The notes beneath the pieces are model-generated. The model was not told where the DNA came from and made no database searches. It saw only the letters and a list, made by a program, of their open reading frames with translations. A stretch of 64,000 nucleotides of DNA, taken from contig NZ_LZRU01000010.1 in the NCBI RefSeq assembly GCF_002159085.1, forward strand, positions 1-64,000, given 5' to 3'. Numbering within the stretch: the stretch's first letter is position 1; the number at the start of each line of letters is the position of its first letter. The stretch is from Thermobacillus sp. ZCTH02-B1. GTDB lineage: Bacteria > Bacillota > Bacilli > Paenibacillales > Paenibacillaceae. Positions 53,807 to 62,393 of the stretch are shown piece by piece. Made by a program: the position numbers and the translations under genes.

Positions 53807-54464
53807 GCCGGCCGTACCCCCGGCGCAGCTCGGCGATCGCCGCGGCCCGGTCGGCGCGGCCGAACACGAAGTTGCCCGCCACGAGCACATCGGCGCCGGC
53901 TTCCAGGACGAGCGGAGCGGTCTCCGCGTTGATGCCGCCGTCCACCTGGATATGTACGCCGTCCCGGCCGCGTTCGGCGAGCAATCGCCTGAGGCTCCGG
54001 ATTTTGTCCAGCACGGACGGAATGAACGCCTGCCCGCCGAAGCCCGGGTTGACCGTCATGCACAGGATCAGGTCGACATCGTCCAGCAGATGTTCGACGA
54101 ACGAGATCGGCGTCGCAGGGTTGAGCGCCACGCCCGCCGGCAGGCCGAGCTCCCGGATTTGACCCACGACGCGATGCAGATGGACGCAAGCCTCGGCGTG
54201 CACCGTGATCCGGTCCGCGCCTGCAGCCTTGAAATCGGCCAGGTAGCGCTCCGGGCGCTCGATCATGAGATGGACGTCGAACGGCAGCCGGGTCGCGCTC
54301 CGGACCGCCCGGATGACCGGCGGGCCGAACGTGATGTTCGGCACGAACATGCCGTCCATGACATCGATGTGGATCCAATCGCCGCCGCTGCGCTCGGCGT
54401 CGGCGATTTCCTCCGCCAGCCGGCCGAAATCGGCCGACAGGATCGAGGGCGCGATGATCGTCAT
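53799..54464 (-). CDS. rpe: Ribulose-phosphate 3-epimerase
   Basis: Rpe interconverts ribulose-5-phosphate and xylulose-5-phosphate. The 221-residue TIM barrel has [44 protein letters not shown], and [12 protein letters not shown]. The ATG at 54464 has GGAGGTATTGACTGAC upstream. It lies between rsgA and the small membrane gene. Confidence 0.96.
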   Translation of the reverse strand: MTIIAPSILSADFGRLAEEIADAERSGGDWIHIDVMDGMFVPNITFGPPVIRAVRSATRLPFDVHLMIERPERYLADFKAAGADRITVHAEACVHLHRVVGQIRELGLPAGVALNPATPISFVEHLLDDVDLILCMTVNPGFGGQAFIPSVLDKIRSLRRLLAERGRDGVHIQVDGGINAETAPLVLEAGADVLVAGNFVFGRADRAAAIAELRRGYGRHA

Positions 54465-54469
54465 GTCAG

Positions 54470-55384
54470 TCAATACCTCCGCTTCTTCTCGCCGGCTTCC
54501 GCCAGAAACGCGGTGTAGCTGTTGTACCGGCTTCGCGCGATCCTGCCCTCGGCCAGCGCTTCGGTCACCGCGCAGCCCGGCTCGTGCACGTGCGTGCAGC
54601 CCCGGAACCGGCATCCGGGCGCCAGCTCGCGGAATTCCCGGAAACACGAGGCGAGATCCGCGTCCTTGAGCTCCGCGAAATCAAGCTGGCTGAAGCCCGG
54701 CGTGTCCGCCACGTAGCCCCCGCCGCCGATCGGCACGAGCTCCGTATGCCGCGTCGTATGGCGGCCCCGGCCGAGCTTCTCGCTGATCTCGTTCGTCGCC
54801 AGCGTCAGCCCCGGCACGATCGCGTTGAGCAGCGACGACTTGCCGACGCCCGACTGACCGCAGACGACGGACAGCCGGCCGGCCAGCGCCTCGCGCAGCT
54901 CGTCCAGCCCTTCGCCGGTCCGCGCGCAAGTCGCGATCGTCCGGTAGCCGATCGCCGGATAGATGCGCGTGACGGTCTCCAGCGCTTCCCGTGCCTCCTC
55001 CCCGTCCGGCCCGTCGATCAGATCCTTCTTGCTCAGGCAGATCAAGGCGTCGATGCCCGCGTGTTCGATGAACGCCAGGAATTTGTCCAGGAGCTGCAGG
55101 TTGAGCGCGGGCTCCGCGACGGAGAAGACGACGACCGCCAGCTCGATGTTGGCGACCGGCGGACGGATCAGCTCCGAGGTGCGGGGATGGATCCGGTCGA
55201 CGGTCCCCTCCCCGCTTCCGGTCACGGTATAGTCCACCCGGTCGCCGACGAGCGGCGTTTCCCCCCGTTTTTTGAAAATGCCGCGCGCGCGGCACCGGAT
55301 CGGCCCTTCCGCCCCCGGTTCGGGCCGGTCCGGTGCCACGAAATAGTACCCAGCCAGCGCTTTGACGATGCGTCCGGTTGCCAC
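54470..55384 (-). CDS. rsgA: Ribosome small-subunit GTPase RsgA
   Basis: RsgA helps late 30S maturation. The 304-residue protein has an N-terminal OB domain, the circularly permuted GTPase (CLSKKDL before [12 protein letters not shown], then DTPGFSQLD), and a zinc-binding C-terminus with Cys-X-His and Cys residues ([16 protein letters not shown]). It lies between prkC and rpe. Confidence 0.96.
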   Translation of the reverse strand: MATGRIVKALAGYYFVAPDRPEPGAEGPIRCRARGIFKKRGETPLVGDRVDYTVTGSGEGTVDRIHPRTSELIRPPVANIELAVVVFSVAEPALNLQLLDKFLAFIEHAGIDALICLSKKDLIDGPDGEEAREALETVTRIYPAIGYRTIATCARTGEGLDELREALAGRLSVVCGQSGVGKSSLLNAIVPGLTLATNEISEKLGRGRHTTRHTELVPIGGGGYVADTPGFSQLDFAELKDADLASCFREFRELAPGCRFRGCTHVHEPGCAVTEALAEGRIARSRYNSYTAFLAEAGEKKRRY

Positions 55385-55387
55385 GCG

Positions 55388-57586
55388 TCAATCCTCCTGA
55401 TGCCCGTCTTCGGCCTGCGAACCGCCGCTTTCCGCTTCGCCGCCGTCGGCACCGGAATCGGCCGGTTCTCCGGCCTCCGTCTGTTCCGCATCCCGGCCGG
55501 GCGCCTGCACCGCACCGATCTCTTCCTGCGGGCCCGACGCCTGCTGCTCTTCCCGGGCCGCCGGCGTGCCCGGCACGGACTGGACGCCCCGACCTCCGGC
55601 CTTCGCTTCGTCATAGGTTACCGAGAACGTATCGGTGAACTGGCCGTCCCGGTAGATCGTCACGACCGCCTCGGTGTTCGGCGCGAGCACGACCTCGACC
55701 GGGAACGATTCCGTCTGCTCGATCCGGCGCGTACCCCATTCGATCTTCTCGCCGGTCGCGTCGGAATACTCGATCCTGACCTGGCTCGCCCTGCCGGCCA
55801 CGGCCGGCGAGATCAGGATGTTGAACGTGTACCGCACCGCGTCCTCCGGCAGCATCCCGGAGCTGACGGTCAGCGTCACCTCGCTGCCCTTTGCGACGGG
55901 ATCACCCGGCATGTACGGGAACTGGGAGATGACCGTGCCCTCGGGCTTGTAGCTCGGCTCGCGCGCGATGCCTTCGCCAGGCCCCAGTTTGAGGCCGGCT
56001 TGCTCCAGTTCTTTCAACGCCTGCTCCAGCGTCATGTTCGTCAAATCGGGCATCGGGAACGTTTCCCGTCCCTTGCTGACCGTGAATTTGATGCGGACCG
56101 TCTCCGGATCGAACCGTTCGCCGGGCGCGATCGACTGTTCGAGGATGTCACCCGGCTCGGAATCATCGAACACTTCCTCGTGCTCGATCCGGTCGGCCGT
56201 GACGCCGAGGGCTTCCAGCAGCATCTGCGCCTCGGCGAGCTTGCGTCCGACGAAATTCTCCATCGTCTCGAGCTTCGGCCCGCTGCTGACGGTCAGCTGG
56301 ATGTACGAACCGGTCTTCACGCGCATGTTCATTTTGTTCTGCGCGATGACGACGCCCGCCGGCACCTCGTCGTTCTCCTCGTAAATCACCGGCTCCTCGA
56401 CGTTCAGCCCGGCCTCCGCCAGCCGCTCGCGGGCCACCGCCTCCTGCAGGCCGACGACATACGGCACGTCGACTTCGTCAGTTTTGAGCAAATCGCGCGC
56501 CAAACGCATGCCCCATATCATCAGCGCGATGAAAATCCCCGTCAGGACGAGCGCCGCGACCGGCTTCACCCATCTGCGGCGCGGCCGCTCCTCGTCGATC
56601 CATTCCGACTCCTCGGGAAACGCCGGACCGGATTCGCCGCCCTCGTTCCTCTCCCTTTCGCGGGATCGCGACGTCGCCAGCGCGGCGGCCGTTCCGCGGA
56701 TGGCCGGCATGACGCGCGTTTCCTCCAGATCGATGTCGTCGAACGTGATCTTCGGCTCATGCAGCCGTTCCGGATTCAGGCAGGTCTCCAGATCGTCCAG
56801 CATCTCGCGGGCAGAAGCGTACCGCTCGTCCGGGTTCTTGCGCATCGCGCGAAGGATGACGTTCTCGAGGCTCTGGGGGATGAGCGGATTGACCTTGCGC
56901 GGTTCTTCGAATCCGTCCTGCAGATGCTTCAGGGCGACGCTGATCGGGCTGTCGCCGAGGAACGGCAGGCGTCCCGTCACCATCTGGTACAATACGACGC
57001 CGAGGGAATATAAGTCCGATTTCTCGCCCGTGACGACGCCCTTCGCGTGTTCCGGCGACAGATAGTGCACCGACCCGACCACCGATCCCGTCTGGGTGAT
57101 CGTCGAGGACGTGACGGCGCGCGCGATGCCGAAGTCCGTCACCTTCACCCGGCCGTTCTTGCCGATCAGAATGTTGTGCGGCTTGATGTCGCGGTGGATG
57201 ATTTGGTTGTTATGGGCGTGGTCGAGCGCGTCGCAAATCTGCGCGGCGATCCGCACCGCTTCTTCCGGCTGCAGCGGCGCGCGCTCCTTGATGATGTCGT
57301 TCAGGTTGCGCCCCTCGACATACTCCATGACGATGTAGTGCGTGTCGTCCTGCTGGCCGACATCGTAGACGCTGACGATGTTCGGGTGGGACAGCGAGGC
57401 CGCGGCCTGCGCCTCCCGGCGGAAGCGCCGCACGAACTCCTCGTCGTTGGCAAACTGCTGGCGCAGAATTTTTACGGCAACGTTGCGGTTGAGGAGAATG
57501 TCGTGCGCCCGGTAGACGAGCGCCATGCCGCCCCCGCCGATCCGCTCGATGATCTCGTAACGGCCTCCGAGTTCGAATCCGATCAT
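55388..57586 (-). CDS. prkC: PASTA-domain Ser/Thr protein kinase
   Basis: PrkC senses cell-wall muropeptides and phosphorylates division and wall proteins. The 732-residue protein has a kinase domain (about 10-265, HRDIKPHNIL and VTDFGIARA), one membrane segment (about 343-362), three PASTA repeats (about 370-575, each starting VPYVVGLQ, MENFVGRK, MPDLTNMT), and an extra C-terminal acidic Gly/Ala/Glu/Asp-rich tail. It overlaps prpC by 4 bp. Confidence 0.96.
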   Translation of the reverse strand: MIGFELGGRYEIIERIGGGGMALVYRAHDILLNRNVAVKILRQQFANDEEFVRRFRREAQAAASLSHPNIVSVYDVGQQDDTHYIVMEYVEGRNLNDIIKERAPLQPEEAVRIAAQICDALDHAHNNQIIHRDIKPHNILIGKNGRVKVTDFGIARAVTSSTITQTGSVVGSVHYLSPEHAKGVVTGEKSDLYSLGVVLYQMVTGRLPFLGDSPISVALKHLQDGFEEPRKVNPLIPQSLENVILRAMRKNPDERYASAREMLDDLETCLNPERLHEPKITFDDIDLEETRVMPAIRGTAAALATSRSRERERNEGGESGPAFPEESEWIDEERPRRRWVKPVAALVLTGIFIALMIWGMRLARDLLKTDEVDVPYVVGLQEAVARERLAEAGLNVEEPVIYEENDEVPAGVVIAQNKMNMRVKTGSYIQLTVSSGPKLETMENFVGRKLAEAQMLLEALGVTADRIEHEEVFDDSEPGDILEQSIAPGERFDPETVRIKFTVSKGRETFPMPDLTNMTLEQALKELEQAGLKLGPGEGIAREPSYKPEGTVISQFPYMPGDPVAKGSEVTLTVSSGMLPEDAVRYTFNILISPAVAGRASQVRIEYSDATGEKIEWGTRRIEQTESFPVEVVLAPNTEAVVTIYRDGQFTDTFSVTYDEAKAGGRGVQSVPGTPAAREEQQASGPQEEIGAVQAPGRDAEQTEAGEPADSGADGGEAESGGSQAEDGHQED

Positions 57587-58347
57587 GCCGGCTGCTCACC
57601 CCCCGGATCTCCGCCCGAGTGCTCGATGAGCAGGACGGTCACGTTGTCTTCGCCGCCCGCTTCGAGAGCAAGCTCGATCAGCCGGTTCGCCTTCCCGTCG
57701 AGATCGAGCGCATCGTCGAGCAGCGTCTCGCGGATCTCCTCTTCGGACACCATCGCGTACAGACCGTCGCTGCAGAGCAGCAGCCGGTCCCCCGGCATCC
57801 AGGAGAAACCCTTCAGATCCACTTCCACTTCCCGCTCCGTCCCGAGCGCCCGCGTCAGCACGTGGCGGCGCGGATGGTTCGCGGCCTCCTCCGGGCTGAT
57901 CTGTCCGGATTTCGCGAGCTCGTTGACGAGGGTGTGGTCTTCCGTCAGCAGCCGGAGCGTGTCGCCGCGCTGCCTGTACGCCCGGCTGTCCCCGATATGT
58001 CCGATGAACCCGGCGTCCGACAGCAGCAGCGCGGCCACCACGGTCGTGCCCATGCTGCGGTAGTGCTCGTTGCGGTTGGCCAGCTCGAACACCGCTTCGT
58101 TCGCCTGCAGGATCGCCTGACAGAGCGCCGTTTTCGCCTGTTCGTGCGTCAGCTCCGCCTGGACGGACGTGATCGCTTCGCGAAAGGTGTCAACCGCGAT
58201 CTGGCTGGCGACGTCTCCGGCCTGATGCCCGCCCATGCCGTCCGCCACGATCGCGGCCGTCACGCCGCTCGGCAGCTCGGCCACCCAGGCGCGGTCCTCG
58301 TTCACGAGCCGGATGCGCCCGACGTCGCTTCGGTTGGCCGTTCTCAA
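57583..58347 (-). CDS. prpC: PP2C-family Ser/Thr phosphatase PrpC
   Basis: PrpC reverses PrkC phosphorylation. The 254-residue protein has the PP2C metal motifs NEDRAWVAEL, VADGMGGHQAGDVAS, GHIGDSRAYRQR, and LLLCSDGLYAMV, and the C-terminal AGGEDNVTVLLI. It is directly upstream of prkC in the operon. Confidence 0.97.
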   Translation of the reverse strand: MRTANRSDVGRIRLVNEDRAWVAELPSGVTAAIVADGMGGHQAGDVASQIAVDTFREAITSVQAELTHEQAKTALCQAILQANEAVFELANRNEHYRSMGTTVVAALLLSDAGFIGHIGDSRAYRQRGDTLRLLTEDHTLVNELAKSGQISPEEAANHPRRHVLTRALGTEREVEVDLKGFSWMPGDRLLLCSDGLYAMVSEEEIRETLLDDALDLDGKANRLIELALEAGGEDNVTVLLIEHSGGDPGGEQPA

Positions 58348-58359
58348 ACCGATATCACC

Positions 58360-59406
58360 TCATCGATTCAACGATTCCATGTATTTCGCCCGCAGCTGTC
58401 CGCAAGCCGCGGCGATGTCGTGCCCCTGCTCCCGGCGGATCGTCGTGTTGATGCCGCGGCTCTGCAGGATGCGCTGGAACGTGAAAATGTCCTTCCGCGG
58501 CGTGCGCACGTATTTCCGTTCCGGCACGTGGTTGACCGGAATGAGGTTGACGTGGCACAGCAAGCCCTTCAGCACGTCCGCCAGTTCCTCGGCGTGTTCG
58601 GGCCGGTCGTTCACGCCCCCGATCAGCGCGTATTCGAACGTGACGCGACGGCCCGTCTTCTCGATGTAGTACCGAACCGCCTTCATCACCTCGTCGAACG
58701 GATAGCGCCGGTTGACCGGCATGAGCTTCGAGCGGAGCTCGTCGTTCGGCGCGTGGATCGAGATCGCGAGGTTGATCTGCGTGTTCTCGTCCGCGAACCG
58801 GTAGATGTTCGGCACGATGCCGCTCGTCGAGACCGTGATGTGGCGCTGGCCGATGTTGAGCCCTTTCGGGTGCGTGACGATGCGCAGGAACGCCATCGTC
58901 GCGTCGTAATTCTCGAACGGCTCGCCCGAACCCATGACGACGATGCTCGAGATCCGCTCGCCGGATGCGTCGAGCATCCGCTGCGCCGTCACCACCTGCG
59001 CAACGATCTCGCCGGCCGTGAGGTTCCGCTTGAGCCCGCCCAGGGTCGAAGCGCAGAACGTGCAGCCGATCCGGCAGCCGACCTGCGTCGTGACGCAAAT
59101 GCTGATGCCGTAATGGTGCCGCATGACGACCGTCTCGATCGCATGGTTGTCGTGCAGGCCGAACAGGTATTTCTCCGTGCCGTCCTTCGAAGTAAGCCGC
59201 GTGATCTCTTCAAGTGCCGCGAACGCGTAAGTCTCCTCCAGCTTCGCCCGGAGCGCCTTCGGCATGTTCGTCATCTCCGCGAACGACCGGACGCGCTTCA
59301 CGTACAGCCAGTCAAACAGCTGGTCGGCGCGGAACGCGGGCTCGCCGGCTTCCTGCATCCATGCCTTTGCCTGATCATGCGTCAAATCGTATATGAACGG
59401 TTTCAT
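58360..59406 (-). CDS. rlmN: Dual-specificity 23S rRNA and tRNA adenine-C2 methyltransferase RlmN
   Basis: RlmN methylates A2503 of 23S rRNA and A37 of tRNAs. The 348-residue radical-SAM protein has [11 protein letters not shown] (three Cys of the 4Fe-4S cluster), [10 protein letters not shown], and the terminal Cys in DIAAACGQL. It lies upstream of prpC. Confidence 0.97.
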   Translation of the reverse strand: MKPFIYDLTHDQAKAWMQEAGEPAFRADQLFDWLYVKRVRSFAEMTNMPKALRAKLEETYAFAALEEITRLTSKDGTEKYLFGLHDNHAIETVVMRHHYGISICVTTQVGCRIGCTFCASTLGGLKRNLTAGEIVAQVVTAQRMLDASGERISSIVVMGSGEPFENYDATMAFLRIVTHPKGLNIGQRHITVSTSGIVPNIYRFADENTQINLAISIHAPNDELRSKLMPVNRRYPFDEVMKAVRYYIEKTGRRVTFEYALIGGVNDRPEHAEELADVLKGLLCHVNLIPVNHVPERKYVRTPRKDIFTFQRILQSRGINTTIRREQGHDIAAACGQLRAKYMESLNR

Positions 59407-59494
59407 GCTTTCGCCCCATCCGCCGGTTCGATTGACGTCATCCGCCGGAGGCCCGTCCGGACCGCGGCCGGCGGAAAACGCCTCAATCCATCCT

Positions 59495-59503
59495 ATTGTA
59501 CCA
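59495..59503 (-). promoter_or_regulatory. Extended -10 promoter for rlmN-prpC-prkC
   Basis: On the minus strand TGGTACAAT is an extended -10 with no clear -35, about 90 bp before rlmN. The strongest candidate in a 138-bp gap. Confidence 0.4.
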
Positions 59504-59544
59504 CAGGCGGACGGGTCCGAACCACTTCGACCGGCATTTGCCTC

Positions 59545-60924
59545 TTACTTCAGCCTCCGCAGCCGCGCGATGAAGAAGCCGTCCGTCCCCGCCATGTGCG
59601 GCAGCAGCGTCAACGATCCGGTGCCGGGGTCGGGCTCGGGCAGCCCGGCGCCGCGGAACGCTTCCAGCACCGGCCGCGGCCAGTCGGCATCCGGCGCGAA
59701 TTCGGGATGCGCGGCGAGAAATCTCGCGATCTGCTCCCCGTTCTCGCGCGGCTCGAACGTGCAGGTGCTGTAGACGAGCAGACCGCCGGGCTTCACGACC
59801 GCGGCGGCGGCCTTAAGCAGCCGGTACTGAACCGCGGCGAGCTCGTCGATGTCCTCCGGCTTTTTCTTCCAGCGGATTTCCGGCTTGCGGCGGATGACGC
59901 CGAAGCCGCTGCACGGCGCGTCCAGCAGCACGATGTCCATCGTTCCGCGGCCGACGCGGTACGGCAGGTCGGCGGCGTCGCCCACCAGGGTGCGGACGGA
60001 CGTAAGGCCGAGACGCCCGGCCTGCTCGACGATCAGCCGCTCCTTGTGCGCGTGGATGTCGTTCGCGAGCACTTCGCCGACGTCGCCCATCAGCTCCGCG
60101 AGATGGGTCGACTTGCCGCCGGGCGCGGCGCAGCAGTCGAGCACCCGCATGCCCGGCTCGGGGTCGCAGATTTCCGCGACGAGCATCGCGGCCTCGTCCT
60201 GCACCGTCCATTCGCCGCCGCGGAACCCGTCCGTGTCGGCCAGGTTCCCGCCCCGGCGGATGACGATGCCGGACTGCGTGATCAGCGACAGCTTCGCGTC
60301 GTAGCCCTCCGCCCGGAGCCGCTCCAGCACCGATCGGCGTCCGCCGCGCAGCCGGTTCACGCGGATGCACGTCCTCGGCCGCTCGTTGAGCGACGCCATG
60401 ATCCGGTCCGCCGTCTCCTCGCCGTACACCTCGATCCAGCGGGCGGCCATCCATTCCGGGAACGAATGCTTCAGTGACAGCCGGCGGACCGGATCGGGAT
60501 CGTCCGGAAGCCCGAGCTCGTCCCGGCAGCCGGCCAGGCTGCGCAGAACGCCGTTCACCAGGCTCACGATGCCCGGATGCCCGCGCTTCTTCGCGATCTT
60601 GACCGCTTCGCCGACCGCCGCGTGCGGCGGAATCCGGTCCAGGTACACGAGCTGGTACAGGCTCATCCGAAGCAGCGCGAGCACCCACGGCTGCAGCTTG
60701 TCCAGCCCGCGCGCGACGAACCGCGACAGCCAGTGATCGAGGGTCAGCCGCCGCTGGATCGTGCCGTAGACCAGTTCGGTCGCAAGCGCCGCGTCGGCCC
60801 GCGAGAGGCCGGCCGCGCCCAGCGTCCGGTTCAGCTCGATGTTGCTGTAAGCGCCTTCCGTCTCGACGCGCAGCAGCATGTCGAGCGCAACTTCCCGCGC
60901 CGATGTGCCGCGTCTTGCAAGCAT
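59545..60924 (-). CDS. rsmB: 16S rRNA (cytosine967-C5)-methyltransferase RsmB
   Basis: RsmB methylates C967 of 16S rRNA. The 459-residue protein has an N-terminal NusB-like domain (about 10-135), SAM motif VLDCCAAPGGKSTHLAELM, and two catalytic Cys (DAPCSGFG and STCTFEPREN). Three in-frame ATG codons lie at 60933, 60930 and 60924; the last has GGAGG 9 bp upstream. It overlaps or abuts the fmt stop. Confidence 0.96.
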   Translation of the reverse strand: MLARRGTSAREVALDMLLRVETEGAYSNIELNRTLGAAGLSRADAALATELVYGTIQRRLTLDHWLSRFVARGLDKLQPWVLALLRMSLYQLVYLDRIPPHAAVGEAVKIAKKRGHPGIVSLVNGVLRSLAGCRDELGLPDDPDPVRRLSLKHSFPEWMAARWIEVYGEETADRIMASLNERPRTCIRVNRLRGGRRSVLERLRAEGYDAKLSLITQSGIVIRRGGNLADTDGFRGGEWTVQDEAAMLVAEICDPEPGMRVLDCCAAPGGKSTHLAELMGDVGEVLANDIHAHKERLIVEQAGRLGLTSVRTLVGDAADLPYRVGRGTMDIVLLDAPCSGFGVIRRKPEIRWKKKPEDIDELAAVQYRLLKAAAAVVKPGGLLVYSTCTFEPRENGEQIARFLAAHPEFAPDADWPRPVLEAFRGAGLPEPDPGTGSLTLLPHMAGTDGFFIARLRRLK

Positions 60925-60929
60925 CGCCA

Positions 60930-61877
60930 TCATCCTCCGAACGAAGCGCCGGGACTCAAGCGCACGCCCTTGAGCCATTCGGCGGCCGGCATCGCCTTCT
61001 TGCCGGCGGGCTGCACCTCGAGGAGCTCGAGCCAACCGTCGCCCGTGGCGACGAAGAGCCGGCCCCCCTCCGCCCGGATCGTCCCCGGAGGGGCGCCCGC
61101 CGCTCCGCCCGGCACTTCCGCCGGTCTGCATTTCCATACCTTGAACACTTCGCCGTTCAGCAGCGTGAAGGCGCCGGAGAACGGCACGAGCCCGCGCACC
61201 TGGTTGTAGAGCTCGCGCGCGCCGCGCGACCAGTCGAGGCGTTCGTCTTCGCGCGTCAGATTCGGCGCGTAGTTCGCCTCCTCGTCATTCTGCGGCACGG
61301 CCCGCGCCGTGCCCGCGATGATGTCCGGCAGCGTGCGGACGAGCAGTTCGGCTCCCGCCTCGCTGAGCTTCCCGAACAGCGTGCCCGCCGTGTCCTCCGG
61401 TTCGATCGGCACCTCGACCTTGCTGATCATGTCGCCGGTATCGAGCCCCTCGGCCATGTACAGGATCGTCACGCCCGTAACCGTCTCGCCGTTCATGATC
61501 GCGCGCTGGATCGGCGCACCGCCGCGGTATTTCGGCAGCAGCGAACCGTGCACGTTGATGCAGCCGAGGCGCGGGAGGTCAAGCAGCGGCTTCGGCAGAA
61601 TCTGCCCGTAGGCCGCCGTGACGATCAGGTCCGGTTTGTACGCGGCGATCGCTTCGATTGCCTCCGGACGGCGCACGCGCTCGGGCTGCAGCACCGGAAT
61701 CCCGAGCTCCTCCGCCGCCGCCTTCACCGGCGTCGGCACGAGCAGCTTCTTGCGTCCCTGCGGCCGGTCCGGCTGGGAGACGACGGCCGCGACCGTGTAG
61801 CCCGCCGACACGAGCGCGCGGAGCGACGGCACCGCGAACTCGGGCGTACCCATGAATACGATCCGGACGTCGCTCAT
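60930..61877 (-). CDS. fmt: Methionyl-tRNA formyltransferase
   Basis: Fmt formylates initiator Met-tRNA. The 315-residue protein has VFMGTPEFAVPSLRAL, INVHGSLLPKYRGGAPIQRA, and the C-terminal tRNA-binding OB domain. It overlaps def by 4 bp and precedes rsmB. Confidence 0.97.
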   Translation of the reverse strand: MSDVRIVFMGTPEFAVPSLRALVSAGYTVAAVVSQPDRPQGRKKLLVPTPVKAAAEELGIPVLQPERVRRPEAIEAIAAYKPDLIVTAAYGQILPKPLLDLPRLGCINVHGSLLPKYRGGAPIQRAIMNGETVTGVTILYMAEGLDTGDMISKVEVPIEPEDTAGTLFGKLSEAGAELLVRTLPDIIAGTARAVPQNDEEANYAPNLTREDERLDWSRGARELYNQVRGLVPFSGAFTLLNGEVFKVWKCRPAEVPGGAAGAPPGTIRAEGGRLFVATGDGWLELLEVQPAGKKAMPAAEWLKGVRLSPGASFGG

Positions 61878-62371
61878 GCTTCCTCTTCTTCCCGTTCTTC
61901 CGAATGTTCCGGGGGAACCCTGTAGACTTCGTCCGCGATGTCGGTGAACAGCACGCCGTTCAGATGATCGACCTCGTGCTGGAACGCGCGCGCGAGATAC
62001 CCCTCCGCCTCGACGGTGAACGGGTTGCCGTTCCGGTCCTGACCCTTCACGACGACCCGCTGCGCCCGCCGGACAATGCCGTTAAGGCCCGGGATGCTGA
62101 GGCAGCCCTCGGGCCCGATCTGCTCGCCCTCACGCTCGACGATCTCCGGGTTCACCATCTCGATCAGCCCGTGCTCGTCGCCGATGTCGATGACGATGAC
62201 GCGCTTCAGGATGCCGATCTGCGGCGCGGCAAGCCCGACGCCCTTCGCGTCGTACATCGTGTCCGCCATGTCCTTCAGCAGCTTGTGCAGGTTCGCGTTG
62301 AACTTCGTCACTTCCTTCGCGCGTTCCCGCAGGACGGGATCGGGATCCTTCACAATCAGCCTGATGGCCAT
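61874..62371 (-). CDS. def: Peptide deformylase
   Basis: Def removes the N-formyl group from new proteins. The 165-residue protein has the three metal-site motifs GVGLAAPQIG, EGCLSIPG and QHEVDHLNG. The ATG at 62371 is chosen; a GTG four codons earlier is too close to the AAGGA site. Slightly acidic tail (EEREEEEA). Confidence 0.96.
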   Translation of the reverse strand: MAIRLIVKDPDPVLRERAKEVTKFNANLHKLLKDMADTMYDAKGVGLAAPQIGILKRVIVIDIGDEHGLIEMVNPEIVEREGEQIGPEGCLSIPGLNGIVRRAQRVVVKGQDRNGNPFTVEAEGYLARAFQHEVDHLNGVLFTDIADEVYRVPPEHSEEREEEEA

Positions 62372-62393
62372 TCGGTTACGCACATCCTTCTGG